64,000 nucleotides of DNA from Verrucomicrobium sp. BvORR034 (GTDB taxonomy: Bacteria; Verrucomicrobiota; Verrucomicrobiia; Verrucomicrobiales; Verrucomicrobiaceae): the NCBI RefSeq assembly GCF_000739635.1, contig NZ_BATQ01000056.1:104187-168186 (forward strand), read 5' to 3'. The position numbers were made by a program, and so were the translations under genes. The notes below the pieces were generated by a model. The model had not been told where the DNA came from. It was given only the letters and a program-made list of their open reading frames with translations, and made no database searches. This document shows, piece by piece, positions 25,289 to 33,353 of the stretch; the first letter of the stretch is position 1, and each line of letters begins with the position of its first letter.

Positions 25289-26623
25289 TTACGCTCCCAC
25301 GCCGCACTCCTGGAGCCGCCGGGAGATAAACTCCCTTTCTGAGGGCAGGTCCGCCTTGCCCAGTGCTCTGCGGAAGTGCCCGGCAGCCGCCTGGGTGCGG
25401 CCCATCTGGTACTCCAGATCGCCGAGCACGGCGTCCAGCAGGAAGTAGGAGTCGAGCTGGTCCCGGTGTTTCATCTGCTGCACCGCCCGAAGCCCTTCGG
25501 CAGGGCCGTCCACATGGGCGACTGCCACCGCGCGGTTCAAGGCAACAATGGGGGAGTCACTCATGGCCACCCAGCGGTCGTAGTGGTCCAGGATCCGCGT
25601 CCAGTCCGTGGAGGAGAAGTCTCTCGCCGTGGCGTGACAGGCGGCGATGCCTGCCTGCAGATGATACTCGCTCAGCTCTGTGCCAGAGGCAGATCGTGAC
25701 AGGTGAACGAGGCCCCGGGCAATCATCATCTGGTCCCAGGTGGCGCGATTCTGCTCCTGCAGCCGCAGAATGTTTCCGGCCCCGTCCATGCGGGCGGAGA
25801 GCCGGGCAGCGTTCAGCAACATGAGGGAGAGCAGGGCATGAGTGCGTGGTAAATTGGCGGCAGGGTGGCTGGTGAGGAGGCTGGCCAGTCGGATGGCCTC
25901 ATTGCAGAGATCCTCCCGCACAAGATGCTCGCCGCTGGAAGCCTTGTACCCTTCGTTGAAGAGGAGATACAGGATCTGCAGGACACCGTCCAGGCGGGGC
26001 TTGAGTTCCTGCCCGGAAGGGATTTCAAAGGGGATCTTCAGATCCTGAATGAGCTGTCGTGCGCGGGTCAGCCTTTTGGCAATAGCGGCGTCTGAGGCCA
26101 GAAAGGCTCGGGCGATTTCTGTCACGCCAAATCCGCAGAGTGTCTTGAGCGCCAGGGCCGCCTGGGCATCCGCAGGGATCTCCGGGTGGCAGCACACGAA
26201 CATGAGGCGCAGCACCTGGTCCTTGATCTCGTCCTCGAACATCGGCGGCGTCTCCTCCGAGTTGCCGCCTGACCACAGATCCGTGGCCGCGATGATCTGC
26301 GGCTGCTTGTCCGCCGCCATCTTGTTGCGCCGCACCACGTCCAGGGCCAGGTGCTTGGCGGTCTGCATCAGCCAGGCGGTCGGGTTCGAGGGCACACCGT
26401 AGTAGGGCCAGGTGCGCAGGGCTCGCGCCAGGGCCTCCTGCACGACATCTTCAGCCAGTTGCAGGTGTTCCACGCCAAAGATGCCTGTGAGCATGGAGAC
26501 CAGACGTCCAGACTCCCGGCGGAACAGGTGCTCCGCCAGCCGGGGGATCTCCCGGGGAGGCGGGCTGTCCGGCAGCGGCTCCTGGTCCAGGTCCGTCTCG
26601 TCAGTGTGGCGGGTCAATTGCAT
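25289..26623 (-). CDS. ECF42-type RNA polymerase sigma factor with C-terminal TPR-like extension
   Basis: A 444-residue sigma factor with regions 2 and 4 in the first ~190 residues (VVQEALARALRTWPYYGVPSNPTAWLMQTAKHLALDVVRR; LKTLCGFGVTEIARAFLASDAAIAKRLTRARQLI). A long helical extension follows, including LLFNEGYKASSGEHLVREDLCNEAIRLA and a DHYD-region repeat (YDRWVAMSDSPIVALNRAVAVAHVDGP). This architecture is the ECF42 group (DUF6596 region). ECF42 genes normally sit next to a DGPF/YciI-like gene, which is exactly what lies 30 bases upstream here. The extension is known to be needed for activity in studied members; the signal is unknown. Confidence 0.92.
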   Translation of the reverse strand: MQLTRHTDETDLDQEPLPDSPPPREIPRLAEHLFRRESGRLVSMLTGIFGVEHLQLAEDVVQEALARALRTWPYYGVPSNPTAWLMQTAKHLALDVVRRNKMAADKQPQIIAATDLWSGGNSEETPPMFEDEIKDQVLRLMFVCCHPEIPADAQAALALKTLCGFGVTEIARAFLASDAAIAKRLTRARQLIQDLKIPFEIPSGQELKPRLDGVLQILYLLFNEGYKASSGEHLVREDLCNEAIRLASLLTSHPAANLPRTHALLSLMLLNAARLSARMDGAGNILRLQEQNRATWDQMMIARGLVHLSRSASGTELSEYHLQAGIAACHATARDFSSTDWTRILDHYDRWVAMSDSPIVALNRAVAVAHVDGPAEGLRAVQQMKHRDQLDSYFLLDAVLGDLEYQMGRTQAAAGHFRRALGKADLPSEREFISRRLQECGVGA

Positions 26624-26653
26624 GACGGGGATGCAGTGGAGGTGTCAGTAGAT

Positions 26654-27079
26654 TCAGGCTTCTGTCGCCGCTGCTGCCGCCGCCATCTCCATCACTGCTA
26701 CGCACGGTGGGCAGGCCGCTGCGACAGGGCGCACCTCCACCTGCATGCCGTACTCCAGGGCCGGGCATTGCTGCCCGAGGGCCACCGCCTCCTCCAGGGT
26801 GTCCACGCTGATGAGGAAATAACCGGCAATGGTCTCCTTGGACTCCGCAAACGGCCCGTCCGCGATCTGGCGTCCTTTTTTGCCGGTCAGAATGCGCCCT
26901 TCCGGATGCAGAGGATTGGCCCCCACCATCTTGCCAGAGGCGGAGATGCGGTCAAACCAGGCCATCCACTCAGACATCACTCGCTGCAATTCTTCAGGGG
27001 CCAGGCCTTTGTCCCAATGGGTGCCGCGAAAGAGAAGCAGATACTGGGATTCGTTCTGGACTGGGGAAGTTGAGTTCAT
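26654..27079 (-). CDS. YciI-like DGPF-domain protein, ECF42 partner
   Basis: A 141-residue protein of the YciI/DGPF family with the motif IADGPFAESKE (Asp74, Gly75, Pro76, Phe77) and the typical opening YLLLFRGTHW. The last 25 residues are Ala-rich with a CPPC motif (AACPPCVAV) not usual in the core family and perhaps functional. DGPF proteins accompany ECF42 sigma factors, and their biochemical role is unsettled. It overlaps the next gene downstream by four bases at its 5' side and precedes the sigma gene, so the three to four genes probably form one transcript. Confidence 0.88.
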   Translation of the reverse strand: MNSTSPVQNESQYLLLFRGTHWDKGLAPEELQRVMSEWMAWFDRISASGKMVGANPLHPEGRILTGKKGRQIADGPFAESKETIAGYFLISVDTLEEAVALGQQCPALEYGMQVEVRPVAAACPPCVAVMEMAAAAAATEA

Positions 27080-27444
27080 AAGATTTGAGAGAAAGGGGAT
27101 GGAGTCTGCTGATTACTTCGGTGTCTCGCTGAGCATGTTGAGATATTCTGGAGCGGCGGGCGAGCGAATTCAACCCCACAGCACGTGGAGCGACGTCGGT
27201 TGGCGAGCCGGCGGGCTCTCTTGATCACCAGAAAAGCCAGCGCCCCCACGCAGAGGGTCATCAGGCCGTATCTGACGAGGGCCGCGGTGGAAAGCGAGAC
27301 GCCCAGACCGGTGAGCACCGCGATGTAGCCCGCCATGCAGGCCGGGCACTTGGGCATCAGGACGAGCAGGGCGCCTGGGCCCAGCCAGCCCAGGGCTCGC
27401 AACCCACGCGGGGATGGTGGGGGGCTGAGGTGAGTGGTGTTCAT
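27076..27444 (-). CDS. Small membrane protein with CPxC motif
   Basis: A 122-residue protein with two to three hydrophobic segments and the motif PKCPACMAGY (Cys33, Cys36) at the end of the first helix (GALLVLMPKCPAC), then SLSTAALVRYGLMTLCVGALAFLVI. It resembles MerT/MerC-like thiol-containing small membrane proteins, but no mer gene is present. It also has an extra C-terminal Cys pair (TCCGVEF). The ATG at 27444 overlaps the DUF899 stop by four bases (ATGA), indicating coupling. Function unknown. Confidence 0.68.
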   Translation of the reverse strand: MNTTHLSPPPSPRGLRALGWLGPGALLVLMPKCPACMAGYIAVLTGLGVSLSTAALVRYGLMTLCVGALAFLVIKRARRLANRRRSTCCGVEFARPPLQNISTCSARHRSNQQTPSPFSQIL

Positions 27445-28265
27445 GATGGGGGCCTCCCTTGGTGGTTGCCTCCACAGGCGCAATCTGCGCCGTGCCGAGT
27501 TTCCTCGTACCTGTCATGGTGCCGCACCCAGTCGGTCAGGTCGAAGGAAGGGCCGTTTTCATTGCGGCCCAGCGGGGTGAGGTCCAGGAAGTTGTAGGTG
27601 TTGAGCAGAAGTTCGTCTCCGCGCGCAAAGCACGAGTAGGTATGGTACACCACATTGTCCGGGCCTTTGTAAAACACGCTGGTGCCACCCAATTCCTCGA
27701 TCATGTACGGGGCAGGTTGGTAGTTGTACTCCACCACGCCCCGGGCACGGTCCTCCGCGGTGTAGGACACGTGGTAGTCGAAGTTGAAGTCGCTGTGGCA
27801 GGAGGAGACCCACGGGAAGCGCCAGCCCATGCGGGCTTTAAAAGGGGCGATTTCCGGCCAGGGTGCTCTTGAGATGGCCGCGACAGTGACCCCGTGGTTT
27901 TCCAGATGCACGCGGGCCCCCTCAATGTGGTCGGAGAGGAAGGAGCAGCCCACACACCCCTCCACCCAGCCGGGGCCCAACATGAAGTGCTGCACGATGA
28001 GCTGGCTGCGCCCGTCAAACAAATCCGCCAGGGTGAGTCTGCCATCGGGGCCTTCAAAGACATACGATTTCTCCACTCGCACCCAGGGCAGTTCGCGGCG
28101 TTTCGCATTCAGCCGATCCCGCCGGTGGGTGAGGTCCTTCTCCTGTTCCAGGAGGGCCATACGCGCCTTGAGCCAGGACTGACGGGAGACCACCCGGTGC
28201 CTTCGTGGCTCGGGGTGGATGGCGATGGTATTGCGGGCGGGCAGGTCTGTGCTTCGGGTGCTCAT
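27441..28265 (-). CDS. DUF899 (thioredoxin-like) protein
   Basis: A 274-residue protein of the DUF899 family, a thioredoxin-fold group. It shows the segments FEGPDGRLTLADLFDGRSQLIVQHFMLGPGWVEGCVGCSFLSDHIEG and FPWVSSCHSDFNFDYHVSY, which are family hallmarks, with two Cys (GCVGC) at the position of the thioredoxin active site. The function is not established; peroxiredoxin-like or disulfide activity is only inferred from the fold. No signal peptide is seen. It is the first gene of the DUF899/CPxC/DGPF/ECF42 minus-strand cluster. Confidence 0.9.
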   Translation of the reverse strand: MSTRSTDLPARNTIAIHPEPRRHRVVSRQSWLKARMALLEQEKDLTHRRDRLNAKRRELPWVRVEKSYVFEGPDGRLTLADLFDGRSQLIVQHFMLGPGWVEGCVGCSFLSDHIEGARVHLENHGVTVAAISRAPWPEIAPFKARMGWRFPWVSSCHSDFNFDYHVSYTAEDRARGVVEYNYQPAPYMIEELGGTSVFYKGPDNVVYHTYSCFARGDELLLNTYNFLDLTPLGRNENGPSFDLTDWVRHHDRYEETRHGADCACGGNHQGRPPS

Positions 28266-28333
28266 GTCTGGATGGTTCCCTCCTTGGTTGGGGGCCGGGG
28301 TCTTCAGTGGAATGACGAACCGCCCTGCGGGGG

Positions 28334-29554
28334 ATGGACATGCGGGACAATTTTTCTGAAAATCTTCCAGTCTCCGATCAGGGTCGGGTAGTGCGCACCG
28401 CCGAAACCAAATTCCGCCGCGAATCGGGGGTGGTGGTTCCCGCTGCCATTCCCAATATGAAACACGCCGTGCTCGATACTCCGACGGCCGAAAACCTCCG
28501 CGCTGCCGATGCGGCGGGGTTGCGCTACACCAGTGATCATCGCCCAGGCATCAGCCGCCACCGAAAAGGTGATGGATTCGTTTATAAGGACGCGAAGGGG
28601 CGGCGGGTCACCGATCTCGCGACTCTGGGGCGCATCAAGTCGCTGGTCATTCCTCCCGCCTGGACCAATGTTTGGATCTGTCCCACCGCGAACGGCCACC
28701 TCCAGGCCACGGGACGGGACCTGCGTCAGCGCAAGCAGTACCGCTACCACTCTAAATGGCGACGCCACAGGGACGACAATAAGTTCAGCCATGTGCTGGG
28801 TTTTGCCCGGATGCTGCCGAAGATTCGCCGTCGGGTCGGGCGCGATCTCGCCTCAATCGGCATGCCCAGGAACAAGGTGCTGGCGGCAGTGGTGAAGTTA
28901 TTGGAAACCACACTGATCCGCATCGGCAATGATGAGTACGCCCGCACCAATAAATCCTACGGCCTCACGACGATGCGCAACGGCCATGCAAAGGTGAAAG
29001 GCGGGCAGATTACCTTCAAATTCCGCGGCAAGAGCGGAAGGGTTCATGACATAACGCTCCAGGACCGCCGGTTGGCTGCTGTGGTCCGGCACTGTCAGGA
29101 GATGCCGGGGCAGGAGCTCTTTGCGTACGAGGACGAGGAGGGCGGGGTAGTTGACGTAGGATCTCAGGAGGTCAATGACTACCTGCGCGAGATCACTGGC
29201 GGAGAATACACCGCCAAAGACTTTCGCACCTGGGCGGGCACGGTCCTGGCCGCCATCGCTCTACAGGAAATGGAGGAGTGCACCTCGGAGACTCAGGTGA
29301 AGAATAACATTCTCACCGCCGTGGAATCGGTCGCTGCGATGCTGGGGAACACCCCCGCGGTTTGCCGGAAATGTTACATCCACCCTGGCATTCTGGATTC
29401 CTATCTCAGCGGGGCGACCATTGCCACGGTGTCGCAACGCATTCGGGCGGGGCTGGATGCTTCACTGCGCCAAATGCGTCCGGAAGAGGCAGCGGTCGTC
29501 GTGCTTTTGCAGCGACGCCTTAAGAACGGTCCGCGAACCGGTAGGAAGCGGTGA
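28334..29554 (+). CDS. DNA topoisomerase IB (poxvirus/eukaryotic-like)
   Basis: A 406-residue type IB topoisomerase that relaxes supercoils through a 3'-phosphotyrosyl intermediate. The N-terminal domain has SLVIPPAWTNVWICP and the catalytic-domain motifs ATGRDLRQRKQYRYH, KVLAAVVKLLETTLIRIGNDEY, KDFRTWAGTVLAA and CRKCYIHP, where Tyr348 is the predicted nucleophile. Length is near 300-400 as expected for bacterial members. The first ~40 residues are polar and extend the family core. Divergent from the DUF899 gene, it stands alone. Confidence 0.92.
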   Translation: MDMRDNFSENLPVSDQGRVVRTAETKFRRESGVVVPAAIPNMKHAVLDTPTAENLRAADAAGLRYTSDHRPGISRHRKGDGFVYKDAKGRRVTDLATLGRIKSLVIPPAWTNVWICPTANGHLQATGRDLRQRKQYRYHSKWRRHRDDNKFSHVLGFARMLPKIRRRVGRDLASIGMPRNKVLAAVVKLLETTLIRIGNDEYARTNKSYGLTTMRNGHAKVKGGQITFKFRGKSGRVHDITLQDRRLAAVVRHCQEMPGQELFAYEDEEGGVVDVGSQEVNDYLREITGGEYTAKDFRTWAGTVLAAIALQEMEECTSETQVKNNILTAVESVAAMLGNTPAVCRKCYIHPGILDSYLSGATIATVSQRIRAGLDASLRQMRPEEAAVVVLLQRRLKNGPRTGRKR

Positions 29555-29767
29555 AAGCAGGTGAGGGATATTTTATTGCCAATCGGACGGTATAAGTGGA
29601 TAAATTCTGTCCCTAAATTAGGTGGTTTCATGGTTGTAAACTCCTAAGAATCAGCTTGTCATGGACGTTGGATCTGGGTTGGAATAGTATTTGCAATATT
29701 CAGCCATCTCCTGGCGTGGCGACGTGGTTTGCCAGGAGTGTTGCGCCATTTGCTCCACACCGCTTCC
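29555..29767. other. AT-richer intergenic region before the VWA gene
   Basis: No gene was found. A TGGAAT-N5-TTGC match (29680-29694) keeps the invariant GG and GC of sigma-54 promoters at the right spacing, with two mismatches; its start point would give a 62-base leader to the ATG at 29768. At this quality a match is expected by chance several times in the window, so it is only a weak candidate. Confidence 0.3.
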
Positions 29768-31084
29768 ATGAATCCAGAGAACTCAAACTCGTCGCCAGTG
29801 CGGCCTTCGGCCTCCGGTCCGGTCCCTCCGATCGTCATCCAGGGAAGCCTCTCCGGGGTCCAGCCTGGGACGGCCTCGCAGCCGGTGCAAGTCGCCAGCC
29901 CTGCCGCGGATCCCATGCCTGTTCCCGCAACTCCGACAGTGCAACCGGTGGTTGTTTCCGTGGACCTTCGGCCGATGATCTCCGCAGCGGTGCCTCCGGC
30001 ACCCAAACGGGGATTTTTTAGCAGTTCCTGGAGGAAGGTGGGAGGCGGCTCGCTCATCCTCAGCATTCTCATTCACGTCGGCATCCTGGCGGTGGCGGCC
30101 CTCATGGTGACCACCATCGTCCAGTCGGAGAAGAAGGTGGACTTCCTCCCCGGTGGGGGCAGCAAGCAGGGGCAGGAGGCCAACCAGGCGCTCTCGAAGG
30201 CGGTGCAGATGAAGAAGCGCAGCCTGCTCAACAAGAGCACTCCCATGCAGAAGGTGGTCTCCACCAGCGCGAATGCCGCGATCGCACTGCCAGACATGCC
30301 GGCCGAGCCCCTGGAGGTGGCGGAGCTGAGCAGCATCATGGGCGGAGGCACCATGGGCAGCGCAGGCTTTGGTAGCAGCGGAGCTGGTGGTGGCTTTGGC
30401 ACCGGGCAGGGGATGGGGGGCAACTCCGGGGCCGTCTTCAAACCAATCATCATGTTTGGCCAGAGCATCAAGGCCCGGAAGATCGCTGTCATCATGGATG
30501 TGTCGGGCTCCATGACTCCGCACCTGACAAAGGTCATCAAGGAGCTGGACCGCGTGGCAGCAGGCAGCCGGGTCGTTCTCTACGTTGGTTGCGGGGTGGC
30601 GAGCCCAGAGAAAGGGGTGCGACTGGATGACGATGCCATGTCCACCCGCACCAGCACCAAGAACGAGGAGCGCAGCTTCGAGGTCTTCTGGCGCAAGAGT
30701 CACCAGGCCGCTCCCAAGCCGGGCATGCCTCCTCCGCCACCCAAGAAGAAAGACGATTCCGATCCGATTCCCGAAAAAGAAGTTTACGATGTGCTGGCCA
30801 ATCGAGGTGAGACCTACTTCATCAAGAGCCAGGGGATCAAGTATGCCTGGGTCTCGCTGCTGATCCGTGAAGTGCGCGATGCCGACGCCCTCTACTGGTT
30901 CTCCGACTTCCAGGATGAGGTGGATGATGAGCAGATGGAAGCTGTGCTGAAGAACCTGAAGCGTCGTCAGCAGAAGCTGTTCATCCACGCCTCCGGTCAG
31001 GGGCGCTCATTCGAGCAGGTGCGTGACAAGATCTGCCTCCCCTCTGGTGGAGAGGTCGTGAAGGAGCAGCCCAAGAAGTCGTAG
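29768..31084 (+). CDS. Membrane-anchored von Willebrand A-domain protein
   Basis: A 438-residue protein with a Pro/Ser-rich N-terminus, a membrane segment at residues ~94-118 (LILSILIHVGILAVAALMVTTIV), a Gly-rich linker (GGGFGTGQGMGGNSGA) and a VWA domain. The metal-ion-dependent adhesion site begins at Asp244 in VIMDVSGSMTPHL. After it come KVIKELDRVAAGSRVVLYVG and an inserted Pro/Lys-rich loop (PPPPPKKKDDSD). The domain would lie outside the membrane. Many Verrucomicrobia carry similar proteins; the ligand is unknown. Confidence 0.75.
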   Translation: MNPENSNSSPVRPSASGPVPPIVIQGSLSGVQPGTASQPVQVASPAADPMPVPATPTVQPVVVSVDLRPMISAAVPPAPKRGFFSSSWRKVGGGSLILSILIHVGILAVAALMVTTIVQSEKKVDFLPGGGSKQGQEANQALSKAVQMKKRSLLNKSTPMQKVVSTSANAAIALPDMPAEPLEVAELSSIMGGGTMGSAGFGSSGAGGGFGTGQGMGGNSGAVFKPIIMFGQSIKARKIAVIMDVSGSMTPHLTKVIKELDRVAAGSRVVLYVGCGVASPEKGVRLDDDAMSTRTSTKNEERSFEVFWRKSHQAAPKPGMPPPPPKKKDDSDPIPEKEVYDVLANRGETYFIKSQGIKYAWVSLLIREVRDADALYWFSDFQDEVDDEQMEAVLKNLKRRQQKLFIHASGQGRSFEQVRDKICLPSGGEVVKEQPKKS

Positions 31085-31115
31085 GTCAGCGTTGCCAATC
31101 CGCCGCGACCTGGTC

Positions 31116-31364
31116 CTAGAGCTCCTCTTCCTCGTCGTGGCGCATGGCCAGGGCCCGCTTGGCCAGCATTGCCTCGCGGGAGAGGATGGCGGCGGTCTGT
31201 CCCTCGGCGTACTCCTCCCAGCAGATGATGTCTGACTTGGGCAATACGACGTTTTCACCAGCCTCGACGATAAACTCAAACCGATCCTCTTCCGGCACCG
31301 CCTTCAAAGCGCGAAGGATCTTCGGCTGCTCTTGGGTGCTCAGATAGACGACGAACAAGCTCAT
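31116..31364 (-). CDS. Small protein of unknown function
   Basis: An 82-residue protein beginning MSLFVVYLSTQEQPKILRALKAVPEEDRFEFIVEAGENVVLPKSDIICWEEYAEGQTAAILSREAML, with an acidic end (DEEEEL). No known domain was identified; the pattern suggests a compact alpha/beta fold. The ATG at 31364 is preferred over one at 31394. It lies convergent with the VWA gene and divergent from the deacetylase gene. Confidence 0.55.
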   Translation of the reverse strand: MSLFVVYLSTQEQPKILRALKAVPEEDRFEFIVEAGENVVLPKSDIICWEEYAEGQTAAILSREAMLAKRALAMRHDEEEEL

Positions 31365-31459
31365 GGGCAATGGGTAGCATTTGTCGCGGGGCATGGCGAC
31401 GAATTGTTTTGGCTCAATTTTGGCGCAAGCCGCTGCTTGTGAACCTTCCAGCCAGAGGC

Positions 31460-32284
31460 ATGGTGGAAATGGTGAAGAATTTGCGGTGTCAGCTCCGACG
31501 GGGAGTCATCCTCTGGAACGCAGTGGCTCCCGTGGTGGCCCTGGTTTTGCTGCTGCGAGGGCATGGCTGGCTGGCTCTGGCGATCCTGATGAGTGCGCAT
31601 GCACTGTGGCTTTTGCCCACCCTTTGGCCCGCCTGTGACTGGCTGGGGGAGGTGGTTTGCACCCTGAAGGGGGCGCGCGATGGGCGACAGGAGCGCCCGT
31701 ATGATGAGGATGCCAAGGAGGTGTGGCTGACCATTGATGATGGCCCCGATCCCGTGGACACACCGCTTTTGTTGGATCTGCTGGACCAGTATGGAGCCCG
31801 GGCCACGTTCTTTTTCATCGGTGCCCGTGCGCGCAACCATCCGGAACTGGTGGGTGAGGTTCTGCGGCGGGGCCATACCGTGGGGAATCACACTCTGAAC
31901 CATGTGCAGTACTGGTTCTGGGCATTCGGCCCCTCAGGGGTGGCCCGTGAGGTGGGGGGATGTCAGCAGGTGCTGACAGACCTGTCTGATGGGGACGCTC
32001 CCCGCTGGTTCCGTGCGCCAGCGGGATTCAAGAATCCCCTGGTGCAGGCTGAGGTGGAACGGAAGGGCCTGCGTCTCGCAGGATGGAGTGCGCGGGGGCG
32101 GGATGGGGTCATCAAAGACCAGGATGTCATTCTTAGCCGCCTCACTTCTGGAGTGAAGCCCGGGGCCATCCTTCTCATGCATGAGGGGCGGGATGACGGC
32201 CAGGGCGGGCGGTTGGCCCCTCAAGTGCTGGAGAAACTTCTCACCTGGCTGCGGCAGCATGGCTACCGCTGCGTTTTGCCGTAG
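31460..32284 (+). CDS. Membrane-anchored polysaccharide deacetylase (NodB-type)
   Basis: A 274-residue carbohydrate esterase family 4-like protein. The N-terminus has two hydrophobic segments (AVAPVVALVLLLRGHGWLALAILMSAHALWLLP). The NodB domain starts with WLTIDDGPDP (Asp93, Asp94), continues FFFIGARARN and HTVGNHTLNH (His144 and His148 metal ligands), RWFRAPAG, and ends AILLMHEGRDD. It removes acetyl groups from an N-acetylated polysaccharide, perhaps peptidoglycan or exopolysaccharide, outside the membrane. The ATG at 31460 is chosen; a longer N-terminus is possible. Confidence 0.85.
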   Translation: MVEMVKNLRCQLRRGVILWNAVAPVVALVLLLRGHGWLALAILMSAHALWLLPTLWPACDWLGEVVCTLKGARDGRQERPYDEDAKEVWLTIDDGPDPVDTPLLLDLLDQYGARATFFFIGARARNHPELVGEVLRRGHTVGNHTLNHVQYWFWAFGPSGVAREVGGCQQVLTDLSDGDAPRWFRAPAGFKNPLVQAEVERKGLRLAGWSARGRDGVIKDQDVILSRLTSGVKPGAILLMHEGRDDGQGGRLAPQVLEKLLTWLRQHGYRCVLP

Positions 32285-32341
32285 GGCGCTGGCAGCAAAT
32301 CATTTGCGCAGGACGGAGCTGCACGTTAGTTTCCGCCAACC

Positions 32342-33319
32342 ATGTGGAATTTCATCCAGGATCACTGGAGAGACGGGGTGGAGATTCTGATTCTCGCCGT
32401 CCTGCTTTATCATGGTTACAGGTTCCTGCGTGCCACCCGTGGTGCACGCATTCTCACCGGCTTGCTGGTCCTGCTTCTGGGGCTGACGCTGATTTCCCAG
32501 TTGCTGGAGCTTCAAGTGATGAACTGGCTGCTGGAGCGGTTCTCTGTCTTCCTGGCGGTGGGGTTGGTGGTGCTGTTCCAGCCAGAATTGCGACGTGTGC
32601 TGGCTGAGCTGGGTTCACACCGGTTTTTCTCGTTCAATGCCACGGAAGAGGCCAGCGTGGATCAGTTGATCGAGGCCATGGTCAGCCTTTCCCACAAACG
32701 TTGCGGGGCGCTCTTTGCTCTCCAGCGCGGCATCGAACTCAAGCCCTATGCCGAAAGTGGCGTGGGCATGGATGCCAAGATGTCCCTGGAACTGGTGGGC
32801 ACGATCTTCCATCCCAAGACGCCTTTGCACGATGGCGGCATGATTGTGGACCAGGGGCGGATCATCGCCGCCGGTTGCGTGTTTCCCGTCACCCAGAAGG
32901 ATCTGAATGATCGCAGCGTCGGCCTCCGGCATCGCGCGGGCATTGGCATCTCCGAGGAAACGGATGCCATCGCCCTGGTCGTGAGTGAGGAAACCGGTGC
33001 GCTTTCGCTCTGCTACAAGGGCAAACTGGAGCACGATCTGGAGGCGAATGAACTCCGCACCCGCCTCCAGCAGATCCTCATGTTCGGCGACGATGATGAG
33101 GAGGAGACTACGCCTGGGAAACAGGAAGGGGTGACGATCGCCGATGTCAAAGCCACGTTCGCCCGCGTGAAGCTCTGGTTTACCCGCGATTGGGAGGCCA
33201 AGCTGGTCTCCTTGGTGCTTGCCTTCCTGCTCTGGTACGTCATCCACGACCAGATCTCCCGCGGTCAGCGGTTCATGTTCGAGATGGGCTCGGCCACCCC
33301 GGGCGCGGTAAAGGTGTAA
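32342..33319 (+). CDS. cdaA: Diadenylate cyclase CdaA with C-terminal YbbR-like membrane segment
   Basis: A 325-residue c-di-AMP synthase. Three N-terminal membrane helices (residues ~10-78) are followed by the DAC domain with PLHDGGMI (DGG at 164-166, often DGA) and GLRHRAG (RHR at 196-198), the motifs that bind ATP and metal. The C-terminus is unusual: after ~250 a linker leads to a final helix EAKLVSLVLAFLLWYVIHD, which resembles the start of the CdaR (YbbR) regulator. The protein may therefore be a fusion with the YbbR anchor, lacking the YbbR repeats. c-di-AMP controls osmolyte and cell-wall homeostasis. No separate cdaR or glmM gene is next door. Confidence 0.92.
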   Translation: MWNFIQDHWRDGVEILILAVLLYHGYRFLRATRGARILTGLLVLLLGLTLISQLLELQVMNWLLERFSVFLAVGLVVLFQPELRRVLAELGSHRFFSFNATEEASVDQLIEAMVSLSHKRCGALFALQRGIELKPYAESGVGMDAKMSLELVGTIFHPKTPLHDGGMIVDQGRIIAAGCVFPVTQKDLNDRSVGLRHRAGIGISEETDAIALVVSEETGALSLCYKGKLEHDLEANELRTRLQQILMFGDDDEEETTPGKQEGVTIADVKATFARVKLWFTRDWEAKLVSLVLAFLLWYVIHDQISRGQRFMFEMGSATPGAVKV

Positions 33320-33353
33320 ACGCCTGCATTCGCCAGACGAGGGCAACACCAAG

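Noticed and set aside
29680..29694. TGGAAT-N5-TTGC before the VWA gene as a sigma-54 promoter
   Set aside because: Two mismatches; a rough estimate gives about 20 such matches on both strands of the window, and no stress or sigma-54 context supports it.
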